NCBI GenBank assembly: GCA_002422285.1
Contig: DIUF01000110.1
Coordinates: forward strand, 1 to 8,068
Source: Flavobacteriales bacterium UBA6165
GTDB lineage: Bacteria; Bacteroidota; Bacteroidia; Flavobacteriales_D; Crocinitomicaceae
DNA length: 8,068 nucleotides
Reading direction: 5' to 3'
Each line of letters begins with the position of its first letter. Position 1 is the first letter of the stretch. A model generated the notes under the pieces. It made no database searches and was not told where the DNA came from. It saw nothing but the letters and a program-made list of their open reading frames with translations. Below, piece after piece: positions 1 to 6,618 of this stretch. Position numbers and translations under genes: made by a program.

Positions 1-685
1 GTTTTTCCAAGAAAATACCATATTCAAAAAAAGCAATTGCCAGTGCTCTATTGGAATTGAATTCAAATTTGGTTTCGTCTCTGAGCGCGATGTTCATATC
101 TCTAATGAGTGGTATTGTGGTTTGCAAGTAATCCTGTGAGCCTTTTTTGATTTTTTCCCATTTAGAATCTTGAAGTATTTGAAACATGACAGAATCTTCA
201 TCATGCCAAGTGCCTTTTACAAGCATTTCCTCAACACCGTGGAGCCTTATTCTGATATCAATGATTGCTTTTGATTCAGGAAATTCTCTCTTTTCTCTAT
301 CCAACCATTGTAGAGCTTTATCGAACATGCGTTTGTAACTAAACATGAATTGGATGAGGTGAAATTCATCCACATTTCTTGGGTTCACGCGACGAAAAGT
401 TTTGAAATTATCGAAGGCCTTATCATAATCTTCGATAGCAATTAGCGTAAACAAATAGTCTAAGCTATCTGTGTTGCTCCAAGTTCGTGAGGGTTTGTTT
501 AGTAAGAGGTCTAAAGCCAGTAACATAGAGTCTTTATCATAGCCTCTAGGGTATTCTTGTAATTGATAATAAGGCCTGTGCTCGTTGTGAGGCAAATTGT
601 AGTTGTCTTGCGCAAACAAGCTTTTGGAAATCAGTACGATTGCCGCAATAATGAAGTGGAATATGCTTCTATTGATTACTTTCAT
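1..685 (-). CDS. Exported TPR-like protein, partial (C-terminus beyond window)
   Basis: This reading frame is open from the ATG at 685 to the left edge, about 228 codons with no stop, so the 3' end lies outside the window. Residues 1-25 form a clear Sec signal peptide: a basic start (MKVINR), a hydrophobic stretch (FHFIIAAIVLI) and a probable signal peptidase I site after SLFA. The mature part is helical and charged. The segment around residues 85-140 (EDYDKAFDNFKTF, then FDKALQWLDREKREFP) has the spacing of paired TPR-type helices, so a periplasmic scaffold or binding protein is inferred. I do not recognise a family. The start overlaps the end of the DUF4159 gene by 17 bases, and an AGGAGG inside that gene's last codons lies just before the ATG. 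This makes it the third gene of the rsmE operon, probably translated by coupling. The call as a real gene is firm; the function is unknown. Confidence 0.8.
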   Translation of the reverse strand, partial: MKVINRSIFHFIIAAIVLISKSLFAQDNYNLPHNEHRPYYQLQEYPRGYDKDSMLLALDLLLNKPSRTWSNTDSLDYLFTLIAIEDYDKAFDNFKTFRRVNPRNVDEFHLIQFMFSYKRMFDKALQWLDREKREFPESKAIIDIRIRLHGVEEMLVKGTWHDEDSVMFQILQDSKWEKIKKGSQDYLQTTIPLIRDMNIALRDETKFEFNSNRALAIAFFEYGIFLEK

Positions 686-1361
686 AGCCTCCTTTCACCA
701 AAGCGAAATACAAAATATTTACGCCCATTTTAAGTGCTTTTTCACGAACATCTGGCGTATTGTTGTGCACAGCTTCGTCTTCCCAACCATCGCCTAAATC
801 GGTTTCGTAAGTGTAGAGCAAACACATTCTTCCGTTTTCAAAAATTGCAAAAGCCTGAGGGGGCTTGTTGTCGTGCTCATGTATTTTGGGAATACCTTTT
901 GGGAAACTGTATGGATATTCAAAAATCTCGTGGTTGTAGGGTAGTTCCACCAATTTGTTGTCGGGGAAGAGCTTTTTGATTTCTGGTCGAATGAACTGAT
1001 CGAGGCCATAGTTATCATCAATATGTAGAAAGCCGCCTCCTAGTAAATAATTGCGCAAATTTTGAATGTCAGAAGGTGAAAAAACAACATTTCCATGACC
1101 TGTCATGTGCACAAATGGGTAGTTGAATAAATCTGGAGAACCCACATCCACATAGGGTGTTTCTGGGTTGATGCGTGTGTTTTTGTTCTTATTGGCATAT
1201 TGCACCAAATTCGGCAAACTGGTCGGATTGGCATAGTAGTCTCCACCACCGCGGTATTTGAGCACACCAATTTGGTAGGCGTATTGAGCGCTATTCTGCA
1301 TTTGAATACTTGAGATACCAAGCGCGAGCAACAAAATTCCGAGAAAAGCTTTCCACTTCAT
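669..1361 (-). CDS. Secreted DUF4159 domain protein
   Basis: A 230-residue protein that starts with a signal peptide (MKWKAFLGILLLALGISS, cleavage probably near NSAQ at residues 23-26). The rest matches the DUF4159 family, whose fold is thought to resemble class I glutamine amidotransferases or ThuA-like proteins. Visible hallmarks are the VLKYRGGGDYY opening (33-43), YPFVHMTGHGNV (81-91), YLLGGGFLHIDDNYG (105-119), the HEIFEYPYSF segment (144-153) and the C-terminal YETDLGDGWED (185-195). In DUF4159 proteins the GGFL.DD loop is the most conserved part; no enzymatic activity is established to my knowledge. Its start overlaps the rsmE stop by 4 bases (ATGA), and its own end overlaps the next gene by 17 bases, so the three are one transcription unit. 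The stand-alone secreted form differs from long DUF4159 membrane proteins found with MoxR/DUF58 genes. Family call firm, role unknown. Confidence 0.9.
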   Translation of the reverse strand: MKWKAFLGILLLALGISSIQMQNSAQYAYQIGVLKYRGGGDYYANPTSLPNLVQYANKNKNTRINPETPYVDVGSPDLFNYPFVHMTGHGNVVFSPSDIQNLRNYLLGGGFLHIDDNYGLDQFIRPEIKKLFPDNKLVELPYNHEIFEYPYSFPKGIPKIHEHDNKPPQAFAIFENGRMCLLYTYETDLGDGWEDEAVHNNTPDVREKALKMGVNILYFALVKGGYESNQ

Positions 1362-2056
1362 ATTTCTGATAATTTTAACATGGTGACGGCCACAAGTCCC
1401 GCAGTTTCTGTGCGCAGTCGATTGTTGCCCAAAGATACAGATTTTAGTCCTTGTTGCAAGGCGAGCTCAATTTCCTTTTTCGAAAAATCGCCTTCGGGAC
1501 CAATCATGACAACGGTTTCTGTTGCTTGCGGAGACACTAGTAATGATCTTCTTTCAAAAGCATCGTTGCAATGTGCGAGAAGTGCTTCTGGGTGAGCAAC
1601 AATGAAATCAGCTACTTTTTGTTGCTCCATCAGTTTTGGCATGTAAGCGCGCAGACTTTGTTTGGTGGCACTAAGCATAATTTTTTCCAAACGTTCAAAG
1701 TTCAATTTGCTGCGTTCGGAGTTTTCAGAAACCAGTGGAGTTATTGTATCCACACCGATTTCAACGATTTTTTCGAGCATCCATTCGAAGCGGTCGTTAC
1801 CTTTGGTGGGGCAAATGGCAAGATGGATTTGCCTTTTAGGTTTTTCGTGGACCTCGATATTTTCGATTTCTACCTCGCATCGTTTGTGATGCGCAACAGC
1901 AATTTTTGCCTGAGCAATTAAGCCTTTTCCGTTGATGATTTCAATGGACTGACCAACAATTAAACGCAAAACCTTACACGCGTGATTGGATTCAACTTCG
2001 TTTAAAGTGACGATTTTGCTATTGGTTTCAAGTTGTTCGGCGTAGAAGCGATGCAT
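1358..2056 (-). CDS. rsmE: 16S rRNA (uracil-1498-N3)-methyltransferase RsmE
   Basis: RsmE is a cytoplasmic SPOUT-class enzyme that transfers a methyl group from S-adenosylmethionine to N3 of U1498 in 16S rRNA, at the decoding region of the small subunit. The 232-residue length is normal for the family. An N-terminal PUA-like RNA-binding domain covers about residues 1-70 (MHRFYAEQL, then SNHACKVLRL at 23-32). The SPOUT domain follows, with ICPTKGNDRFEWMLEKIVEIGVDTI (81-105, two segments), the SERSK segment (113-117), ATKQSLRAYMPKL (130-142), the cofactor-loop motif MIGPEGDFS (184-192) and the knot motif SLGNNRLRTETAG (208-220). The start at 2056 gives the usual MHRFY opening. It is the first gene of the minus-strand operon, and its stop overlaps the DUF4159 start by 4 bases. 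No strong promoter box is visible upstream. Confidence 0.96.
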   Translation of the reverse strand: MHRFYAEQLETNSKIVTLNEVESNHACKVLRLIVGQSIEIINGKGLIAQAKIAVAHHKRCEVEIENIEVHEKPKRQIHLAICPTKGNDRFEWMLEKIVEIGVDTITPLVSENSERSKLNFERLEKIMLSATKQSLRAYMPKLMEQQKVADFIVAHPEALLAHCNDAFERRSLLVSPQATETVVMIGPEGDFSKKEIELALQQGLKSVSLGNNRLRTETAGLVAVTMLKLSEI

Positions 2057-2110
2057 GCTGCAAATTTCTTGGAATTCTCTTTACATGCTTGGTCTATTTA
2101 ACTTATTTTT

Positions 2111-2122
2111 CAACAATTGTTG
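2111..2122. promoter_or_regulatory. Perfect 12-bp palindrome in divergent intergenic region
   Basis: CAACAATTGTTG reads the same on both strands. It lies in the 126-base gap between the divergent starts of rsmE (2056) and the DUF2490 gene (2183). Such placement would suit an operator for a dimeric regulator acting on either side. Chance occurrence in AT-rich DNA is also plausible, and no second copy was noticed in the window. Confidence 0.25.
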
Positions 2123-2156
2123 TGTTTTATTCTATCAGACTATCTTCAAATGCGAG

Positions 2157-2164
2157 TAACTTTG
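2157..2164 (+). promoter_or_regulatory. Putative Bacteroidota -7 box for the DUF2490 gene
   Basis: TAACTTTG matches the Bacteroidota -7 consensus TAnnTTTG exactly. Transcription would start near 2168-2172, just before the ATG at 2183, which supports that start codon over upstream TTG or ATG options. A TTG (-33) element at the usual 17-23 base spacing is not visible, so this remains tentative. Confidence 0.4.
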
Positions 2165-2182
2165 CAAAAATTTTCCTCAGTC

Positions 2183-2923
2183 ATGATTGATCAGGTATTT
2201 CCGAGATTCCAACGTTTGACTATGCTTTTTGTCATTTTACTGAATTCCAGTTTTTTATCTTCTCAAACCCACAAAGCAGAGGGCTGGATTGCTTACATCG
2301 GGAACTATAAAATCAACGAGCAATGGCGTTTTTGGCACGATTACCACTTTGTGAACAATGCTTTTTTTGCAGTTCGACCAGGCATAACTTATGTCGCTCC
2401 TCGAGATTATCATGTATCGGGAGGCTATGCTTTTTTAGGCACGGCCACTCCCGCGTCGAGTAGAATCAATCGATTGGAGCACAGATTGTGGTGGCAAGTG
2501 AATAAAAATTTCCGGCTATCATCGCGTTTGACTTACCGTGTAAGGTATAGATACGATGGTCGATTTCGCGAGCGTTTGGATGCCACAGGGAATGTTGGTG
2601 AAGGCTTTGGCTTTAATAATCGACATCGCGTAATGCAAAGTTTCCGTTTTGTTGTTTCTCGCAATGATCGCGGCGGATTTTGGCACATAGACCTGATGAA
2701 TGAAGTGCTTTACAATACCGGACGACAAATACAAAATGGCACAGACCAAGTGCGTAGTTATCTGCTTTTTGGTTATTCCACCCCAAAATTGACGATTTTG
2801 ACTGGTTACCATCAGCGATATTTTCCGCCTCGTAACGGTCAATGGAGCATGAATCATGGATTGACGCTATGGTTTATTCATTCGAAGGGGAAGAAGGATT
2901 TGAGAGAGATGGAAGGGGGATAA
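2183..2923 (+). CDS. DUF2490 family outer-membrane-type protein
   Basis: With the ATG at 2183 the product has 246 residues and a good signal peptide: MIDQVFPRFQR, then the hydrophobic run LTMLFVILL, with cleavage probably after FLSS before Q28. The frame is open further upstream to a TTG at 2117 and an ATG at 2150, but those starts place charged residues before the signal and would include the -7 box at 2157. An ATG at 2222 is a shorter alternative. The mature protein has alternating aromatic/hydrophobic strands typical of DUF2490, from a W-x-x-Y-x-G-N-Y-K-I opening through LEHRLWWQ, LSSRLTYRVRYRYD and NNRHRVMQSFRFVVS to a final YHQRYFPPRNG...LTLWFIHS strand. DUF2490 proteins are predicted outer-membrane beta-barrels of unknown function in Bacteroidota and Proteobacteria. 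It is divergent from rsmE and stands apart from aroB, separated by a repeat array. Confidence 0.82.
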   Translation: MIDQVFPRFQRLTMLFVILLNSSFLSSQTHKAEGWIAYIGNYKINEQWRFWHDYHFVNNAFFAVRPGITYVAPRDYHVSGGYAFLGTATPASSRINRLEHRLWWQVNKNFRLSSRLTYRVRYRYDGRFRERLDATGNVGEGFGFNNRHRVMQSFRFVVSRNDRGGFWHIDLMNEVLYNTGRQIQNGTDQVRSYLLFGYSTPKLTILTGYHQRYFPPRNGQWSMNHGLTLWFIHSKGKKDLREMEGG

Positions 2924-2926
2924 AAT

Positions 2927-3000
2927 GTGTTGAGTGTTGGGTGAGAGAGTTTTGAGTGTTAGGTGAAGAAGTGTTGAATGTTGAATGGAAAAGTGTTGAG
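2927..3000. repeat. 22-bp imperfect tandem repeat, about 3.4 copies
   Basis: Three full 22-base units (2927-2948, 2949-2970, 2971-2992) and a partial fourth (2993-3000) follow the DUF2490 stop without spacer beyond a few bases. Each unit starts G-T-G/T-T-TTGA-A/G-TGTT and ends in a purine-rich tail (GGTGAGAGA, GGTGAAGAA, AATGGAAAA). The copies differ at a few positions, so the array is old or drifting. The strand is almost free of C, giving a strong G/T versus A/C strand asymmetry. It fills most of the gap before aroB, and the partial fourth copy supplies a TTG at a -33-like distance from a possible aroB -7 box. No coding capacity is apparent. Confidence 0.85.
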
Positions 3001-3024
3001 TAATCCCAATAAATCGGATATTTG
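2996..3024 (+). promoter_or_regulatory. Possible aroB promoter (TTG - 18 nt - GATATTTG)
   Basis: TTG at 2996-2998 lies in the last, partial repeat copy. After 18 bases GATATTTG (3017-3024) follows, one mismatch from the Bacteroidota TAnnTTTG -7 element, and the spacing falls in the 17-23 base range known for these promoters. The box ends only 4 bases before the aroB ATG at 3029, so a message from it would have almost no leader. Tentative. Confidence 0.3.
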
Positions 3025-3028
3025 TAAG

Positions 3029-4090
3029 ATGAACCATGCTCAATCCAACAATATTATTTGTCCTGTAATTACGCTCAACGAATTTCGGAAAAGACTGAAT
3101 GACACTGGCGCTACGGAACTCTTGATTCTGGTGGACGAGAATACCCGAAAATACTGTCTCCCTGTGCTATTCAAACTTTTTCCAGAATTGAATGAAGCCG
3201 CTGTTTTTGAATTGCCTTCTGGTGAAATCAACAAGACTTTGCAGTATTGCGAGAGCGTTTGGCAGTTCATGAGCGCACGACAATTTTCTCGCAAAACAGT
3301 AGTGATAAATTTGGGAGGTGGTGTTCTATGCGACATGGGCGGATTGATTGCAGCACTTTACAAAAGAGGGGTTGTTTTTTACAATATTCCGACTACACTT
3401 TTGGCTATGGTTGATGCGGCACTGGGCGGAAAAGTAGCCGTCGATTTGATGCCTTTCAAGAATCAAATAGGTTTGTTTCAATCGGCTGAAGCCCTGGTTT
3501 TGCATCCTGAGTTTTTACTGACTTTACCGAAAGACGAATTGATTAGCGGCTGGGCTGAAATGCTCAAACATGCGCTTATTTCGGACGATGCATATTGGTT
3601 GAACTTGATTGCCCAAAATCCCGAAAATATCCAAATCTCGCTCATTGAAAAATCTATAGCGGTTAAAGCAAACATTGTTAAGAGCGACCCGATGGAGCAA
3701 AATGTTCGTAAATTATTGAATTTTGGTCACACGGTTGGACACGCTATAGAAAGTTATTATTTGACGAGCGATTCACCTATTAAACATGGTCATGCGGTGG
3801 CTCTCGGTATGCTGGTCGAAGCGCAAATTTCTCATGATTTAGGCTTGCTTTCACATTACGAATTGGCGGCCATTGGAACAAATATCACCAAACTTTATGC
3901 TTTTCCCTCCGACCTTTGTGAGCATATTAAAGCTCTTTTTGAATTGATGCTCAACGATAAAAAAAATAGCGGCGGTCAAGTGAAAATGGTCTTGATTGAA
4001 AAAATCGGAAAAGCAGTTTTTGATCAAAACGTGAATTTTGTGGTCTTTCAAAAAGCGCTCAAATTAGTAACTGAAAAACAAGCCTCATGA
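3029..4090 (+). CDS. aroB: 3-dehydroquinate synthase AroB
   Basis: AroB converts DAHP (3-deoxy-D-arabino-heptulosonate 7-phosphate) to 3-dehydroquinate, step two of the shikimate pathway, using NAD and a divalent metal in the cytoplasm. The 353-residue product has a Rossmann-like N-half with LVDENTRKYCLP (34-45), SGEINK (64-69) and LGGGVLCDMGG (95-105). It continues with IPTTLLAMVDAALGGK (120-135) and KNQIG (144-148). The metal-binding half follows: by alignment with E. coli AroB the ligands are E177 in SGWAEMLKHALI, H234 in NFGHTVGHAIE and H253 in KHGHAVALGM. K135 is the conserved active-site lysine of the GGK loop. The ATG at 3029 is preferred because the in-frame ATG at 2978 lies inside the tandem repeat and adds no family sequence. 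Several loop residues differ from the common pattern (see findings). Its stop overlaps the next gene by 4 bases. A paralogous sugar-cyclase role is less likely but not excluded. Confidence 0.92.
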   Translation: MNHAQSNNIICPVITLNEFRKRLNDTGATELLILVDENTRKYCLPVLFKLFPELNEAAVFELPSGEINKTLQYCESVWQFMSARQFSRKTVVINLGGGVLCDMGGLIAALYKRGVVFYNIPTTLLAMVDAALGGKVAVDLMPFKNQIGLFQSAEALVLHPEFLLTLPKDELISGWAEMLKHALISDDAYWLNLIAQNPENIQISLIEKSIAVKANIVKSDPMEQNVRKLLNFGHTVGHAIESYYLTSDSPIKHGHAVALGMLVEAQISHDLGLLSHYELAAIGTNITKLYAFPSDLCEHIKALFELMLNDKKNSGGQVKMVLIEKIGKAVFDQNVNFVVFQKALKLVTEKQAS

Positions 4091-4674
4091 ATACAATTAA
4101 ATTTACCGTTTTAGCCGCTTCAATGGTCTTTTTGAGTTCCTGTGTTTATTTCCAACAAGAGGAAAATGCCTACGTGCCAGAACCTTGGAATCCCTTAGAT
4201 GAACAGACTCAAATTGATGATGTGATTTTGGCCACCCAGCAACTGTTGGTCGGGAAATTGATTTCTCATGTCGATGGCGAAAATTTGGATGAAGCTGTAC
4301 ATTTCTGCGCGAAAAATGCTCAGACATTAACAGATTCTATGTCGCAGGTTTTGGGTTATAATATTCGTAGAATTAGCCCTCAAAATCGCAATGACAAAAA
4401 TGCTTTGAATGCAGATGATGCTTTGGCTTTTGAACAATTCGAAAATTCATTGGCCTCAGGAGCACTCGAAAAATTCTTCGTTCCTGAAAATCAAAATGCC
4501 TACTACACGCCCATTCTGTTGGGAATGCCGCTTTGTTTGCAATGCCACGGAAAAGCTGAGGACAGAAATCCGCAAACTTATGCGCTGATTCAGCAATATT
4601 ATCCCAACGACAAAGCGATAAATTATGATTTGGGGGCGCTAAGAGGGATGTGGAAAGTGACGGTGGGGGAGTGA
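4087..4674 (+). CDS. Tll0287-like (DUF3365) haem-domain lipoprotein
   Basis: A 195-residue protein with a lipoprotein signal: MNTIKFTVLAASMVFLSSC, with Cys19 as the lipidated residue in the lipobox FLSSC. The mature part matches the DUF3365/Tll0287-like domain. It has a helical opening with FCAKNA (73-78), the YNIRRISPQNRND segment (91-103), the AYYTPI segment (138-143), a CLQCH haem-attachment motif (CxxCH, 150-154), then YYPNDKAINYDLGALRGMWKV (171-191, in two parts). Tll0287 of a cyanobacterium is a soluble c-type haem protein with a PAS-like fold. Related domains occur alone or as sensors of histidine kinases. Here there is no output domain, so a periplasm-facing, membrane-anchored redox or ligand-binding role is inferred. 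The ATG overlaps the aroB TGA by 4 bases (ATGA), which points to co-translation with a gene of unrelated metabolism. Confidence 0.87.
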   Translation: MNTIKFTVLAASMVFLSSCVYFQQEENAYVPEPWNPLDEQTQIDDVILATQQLLVGKLISHVDGENLDEAVHFCAKNAQTLTDSMSQVLGYNIRRISPQNRNDKNALNADDALAFEQFENSLASGALEKFFVPENQNAYYTPILLGMPLCLQCHGKAEDRNPQTYALIQQYYPNDKAINYDLGALRGMWKVTVGE

Positions 4675-4701
4675 TTTTATGGAATTCTCATTTTTCTGCA
4701 T

Positions 4702-4709
4702 CATCTTTG
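4702..4709 (+). promoter_or_regulatory. Possible -7 box before the propeller-protein gene
   Basis: CATCTTTG differs at one position from TAnnTTTG and lies 13 bases before the ATG at 4723. It could give the gene its own short-leader transcript despite the same-strand gene 48 bases upstream. No matching -33 element is visible. Confidence 0.25.
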
Positions 4710-4722
4710 TAAACCCAACACC

Positions 4723-6096
4723 ATGAGGAATACCATAACACTTCTGATGCTCCTGCTGATGACCTCGCTAAGCGCGCAGGAATCCATAAATCACATCTAT
4801 CATCTTACAGTTTTAGACGCACAAAACAAGCGACCAATAAACGAGGTTCAAGTTCGATATAATTGTGGCTCCTCAACCATCGCTTTCACTGACGACAAGG
4901 GAGTTGTTCAATTGACATGTGCTGAGGACCGAATCAAATTGTACTTGAACAAGGAGTTTTATGTTGTGCAAGCAGATGTGTTTTTGAGAAAAGACCGTGC
5001 TCAAAAAGTCAGTGGCGACACCCTGTTTTTTCAGGTATTTCTGCAACCTAAATCGGCATTTACAACGGTTGAAGTAGTGGTTTCAAATCCATACGAGCCA
5101 CAGGAAATTTTTGCCTCTGAGCGTATCAGTGTTGCCGATTTTGAGTTGTTGGACGATGGCAATATGTTGCTTCTGGTCTATGAAAGAAAATTGAACAAGG
5201 GTGCGGAATTGTTGGTGGTCGATGCCAATCAAAAGGTGCTATTCTCAAAGGATGTAGGCGCCGATGCCATGCATTTGTTTCGCGATTTTCGTGGCTTGAT
5301 TCACTTGATGTACAAGTCGCGCTTGGATTACGTTTATATAGAGGATGAAATGTTTGATTTGGTACCCATGGACAAACAGTACTATCAGCGATATGTTGCG
5401 CCGATTATTGACACCAGTAAAACAAAATTCTATTTCACCAACTACCGCGAAACGTATCCTTCTGCTGAGTTTTTTGTGTATGATGCTTTAGACAGTACCT
5501 ACGCAAAAATATCTAAAGTGAGCGATGAAATCATGATGGAAATGTTTGAAACTGAATACCTTTGGGTGGATATCAGAACGAAATTGTGGGCGCGCCAAAT
5601 GGAACAGAGTACCGGTATAGCCAAAGAAGATATTGTGGGCGAAGTAATTTTCACCCAATCGATTTTCTATAAACCCATTTATGCGCCTTTTTTCATGCGC
5701 AACGATAGCATTTATCTCTTCGATTTCTACAAAGACTACATGCGCGTTTACGACCGTGAGGGCAATCCTCTAGATTCGATGGTGATTTCCATGCACAAAA
5801 ATGAAAAGAAAACAGGGTGGTGCAATCGTTTGATTCAAGATGACGCTACAGGAATTGTATATGCGATTTTCGAAAAGGGCGGTTATACTATTATTCGAGC
5901 AATCGACCTGAATACGGGCACTTTAGGCATACCCATTCGTCTCAATTTGCGTTATGTAGAAAAGTTAATTATTCACGATAATGCGGTGTATTATACCTAT
6001 CGCCCTTACGAATCCAATCAAAAGAAATTTTTATACCGACAATTGTTGCCCTTGCATTTTGGTGATGGAAACACGGCTAGCGACGGGCGGCATTGA
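4723..6096 (+). CDS. Exported protein: CarboxypepD_reg-like domain plus probable beta-propeller
   Basis: The 457-residue product has a signal peptide (MRNTITLLMLLLMTSLSAQ, cleavage after LSA at 16-18). Residues about 25-112 look like a CarboxypepD_reg-like immunoglobulin-type domain: HLTVLDAQNKRPINEVQVRYN, a TDDKGVVQL turn (56-64), and a closing FFQVFLQPK strand. Directly after it comes TTVEVVVSN (114-122), wording usually seen at the entry to TonB-receptor plugs. The remaining 330 residues are repeated short beta-strands with turns such as LLDDGNMLLLVYE (142-153), LVVDANQKVLFSKD (164-177) and RVYDREGNPLDSM. This suggests a six- or seven-bladed propeller; no plug or barrel follows. No C-terminal sorting domain is seen, so periplasm or outer-membrane surface is possible. 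Function unknown. The gene ends 3 bases from the convergent DUF2231-like gene. Confidence 0.8.
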   Translation: MRNTITLLMLLLMTSLSAQESINHIYHLTVLDAQNKRPINEVQVRYNCGSSTIAFTDDKGVVQLTCAEDRIKLYLNKEFYVVQADVFLRKDRAQKVSGDTLFFQVFLQPKSAFTTVEVVVSNPYEPQEIFASERISVADFELLDDGNMLLLVYERKLNKGAELLVVDANQKVLFSKDVGADAMHLFRDFRGLIHLMYKSRLDYVYIEDEMFDLVPMDKQYYQRYVAPIIDTSKTKFYFTNYRETYPSAEFFVYDALDSTYAKISKVSDEIMMEMFETEYLWVDIRTKLWARQMEQSTGIAKEDIVGEVIFTQSIFYKPIYAPFFMRNDSIYLFDFYKDYMRVYDREGNPLDSMVISMHKNEKKTGWCNRLIQDDATGIVYAIFEKGGYTIIRAIDLNTGTLGIPIRLNLRYVEKLIIHDNAVYYTYRPYESNQKKFLYRQLLPLHFGDGNTASDGRH

Positions 6097-6099
6097 TTA

Positions 6100-6594
6100 T
6101 TAATCCTCGTGTTCTTCTTCGTAGAGATTTGCAGGTTGTGCAGTTGGCGTTTGTCCCGGACGAATTTCTGTATGACGAATTTCTCCACCAGTTGTTCCGG
6201 CTTTTTGGGCAAAATATAAAGTGACACCAGCAAAAATCAACACAAGGATTGTTACAATGTTGGCGAATTTTTTCTTTGCAAACGAAGCCCACATACCGAT
6301 TAGTGCAAGTGCGCCGAGTATGTAACTCAACAACGCAAAAGTCTCAGCTGCTTCCTCATGTTCGTGCACAAAATACCCATCGATGTTTCCCATGTTTTCT
6401 ACAATCTCTTCAGCACCTTCTCCGCTCGACATAGCAATAACAGATGAAATAGCCCCAAGAATGAACATCAAAAAGCCAGTTCGCTTCACGGCTTCAGATT
6501 TGGCTACCAACCCAATGATGAGAATTAAGGCGCCAACGATAGGAAGAATTATAGGAAAATGGTTGACAACTAAGTGAAAATGGGCATCGTTCAT
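6100..6594 (-). CDS. Four-helix DUF2231-like membrane protein
   Basis: A 164-residue inner-membrane protein with four predicted transmembrane helices at about residues 13-31, 39-57, 86-105 and 111-129. It opens with MNDAHFHLVVNHFPI, the H-x-H-x(4)-H arrangement (His5, His7, His12) typical of DUF2231-type proteins, where HLxxNHxP precedes the first helix. A second histidine pair (His77, His79, in FVHEHEEAAE) lies in the long loop before helix 3. The loop after helix 4 has GGEIRHTEIRPGQ (136-148), and the tail is acidic (EEEHED). The paired histidines could bind haem or metal, by analogy with small cytochrome b-like membrane proteins; this is inference. It is convergent with the propeller gene, with 3 bases between stops, and lies about 100 bases downstream of the peroxidase gene on the same strand. 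Confidence 0.8.
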   Translation of the reverse strand: MNDAHFHLVVNHFPIILPIVGALILIIGLVAKSEAVKRTGFLMFILGAISSVIAMSSGEGAEEIVENMGNIDGYFVHEHEEAAETFALLSYILGALALIGMWASFAKKKFANIVTILVLIFAGVTLYFAQKAGTTGGEIRHTEIRPGQTPTAQPANLYEEEHED

Positions 6595-6618
6595 AATTTG
6601 TGTTATTAAGTTTATGGT

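Noticed and set aside
1571..1921. 116-codon open frame on the plus strand inside rsmE
   Set aside because: It is antisense to a clear rsmE, has no family features and reflects codon bias of the real gene.
2117..2182. TTG or ATG starts (2117, 2150) for the DUF2490 gene
   Set aside because: They put polar residues before the signal peptide and include an exact TAnnTTTG box that probably belongs to the promoter.
2927..3000. CRISPR-like array
   Set aside because: The units are directly adjacent without spacers, short and degenerate, and no cas genes are nearby.
2978..3028. Upstream ATG for aroB at 2978
   Set aside because: It lies inside the 22-bp tandem repeat and adds 17 residues without similarity to AroB N-termini; the ATG at 3029 gives a normal length.
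6094..6102. Bidirectional terminator between the convergent genes
   Set aside because: Only 3 bases separate the stop codons and no hairpin is visible there; transcripts must end inside the opposing genes or elsewhere.
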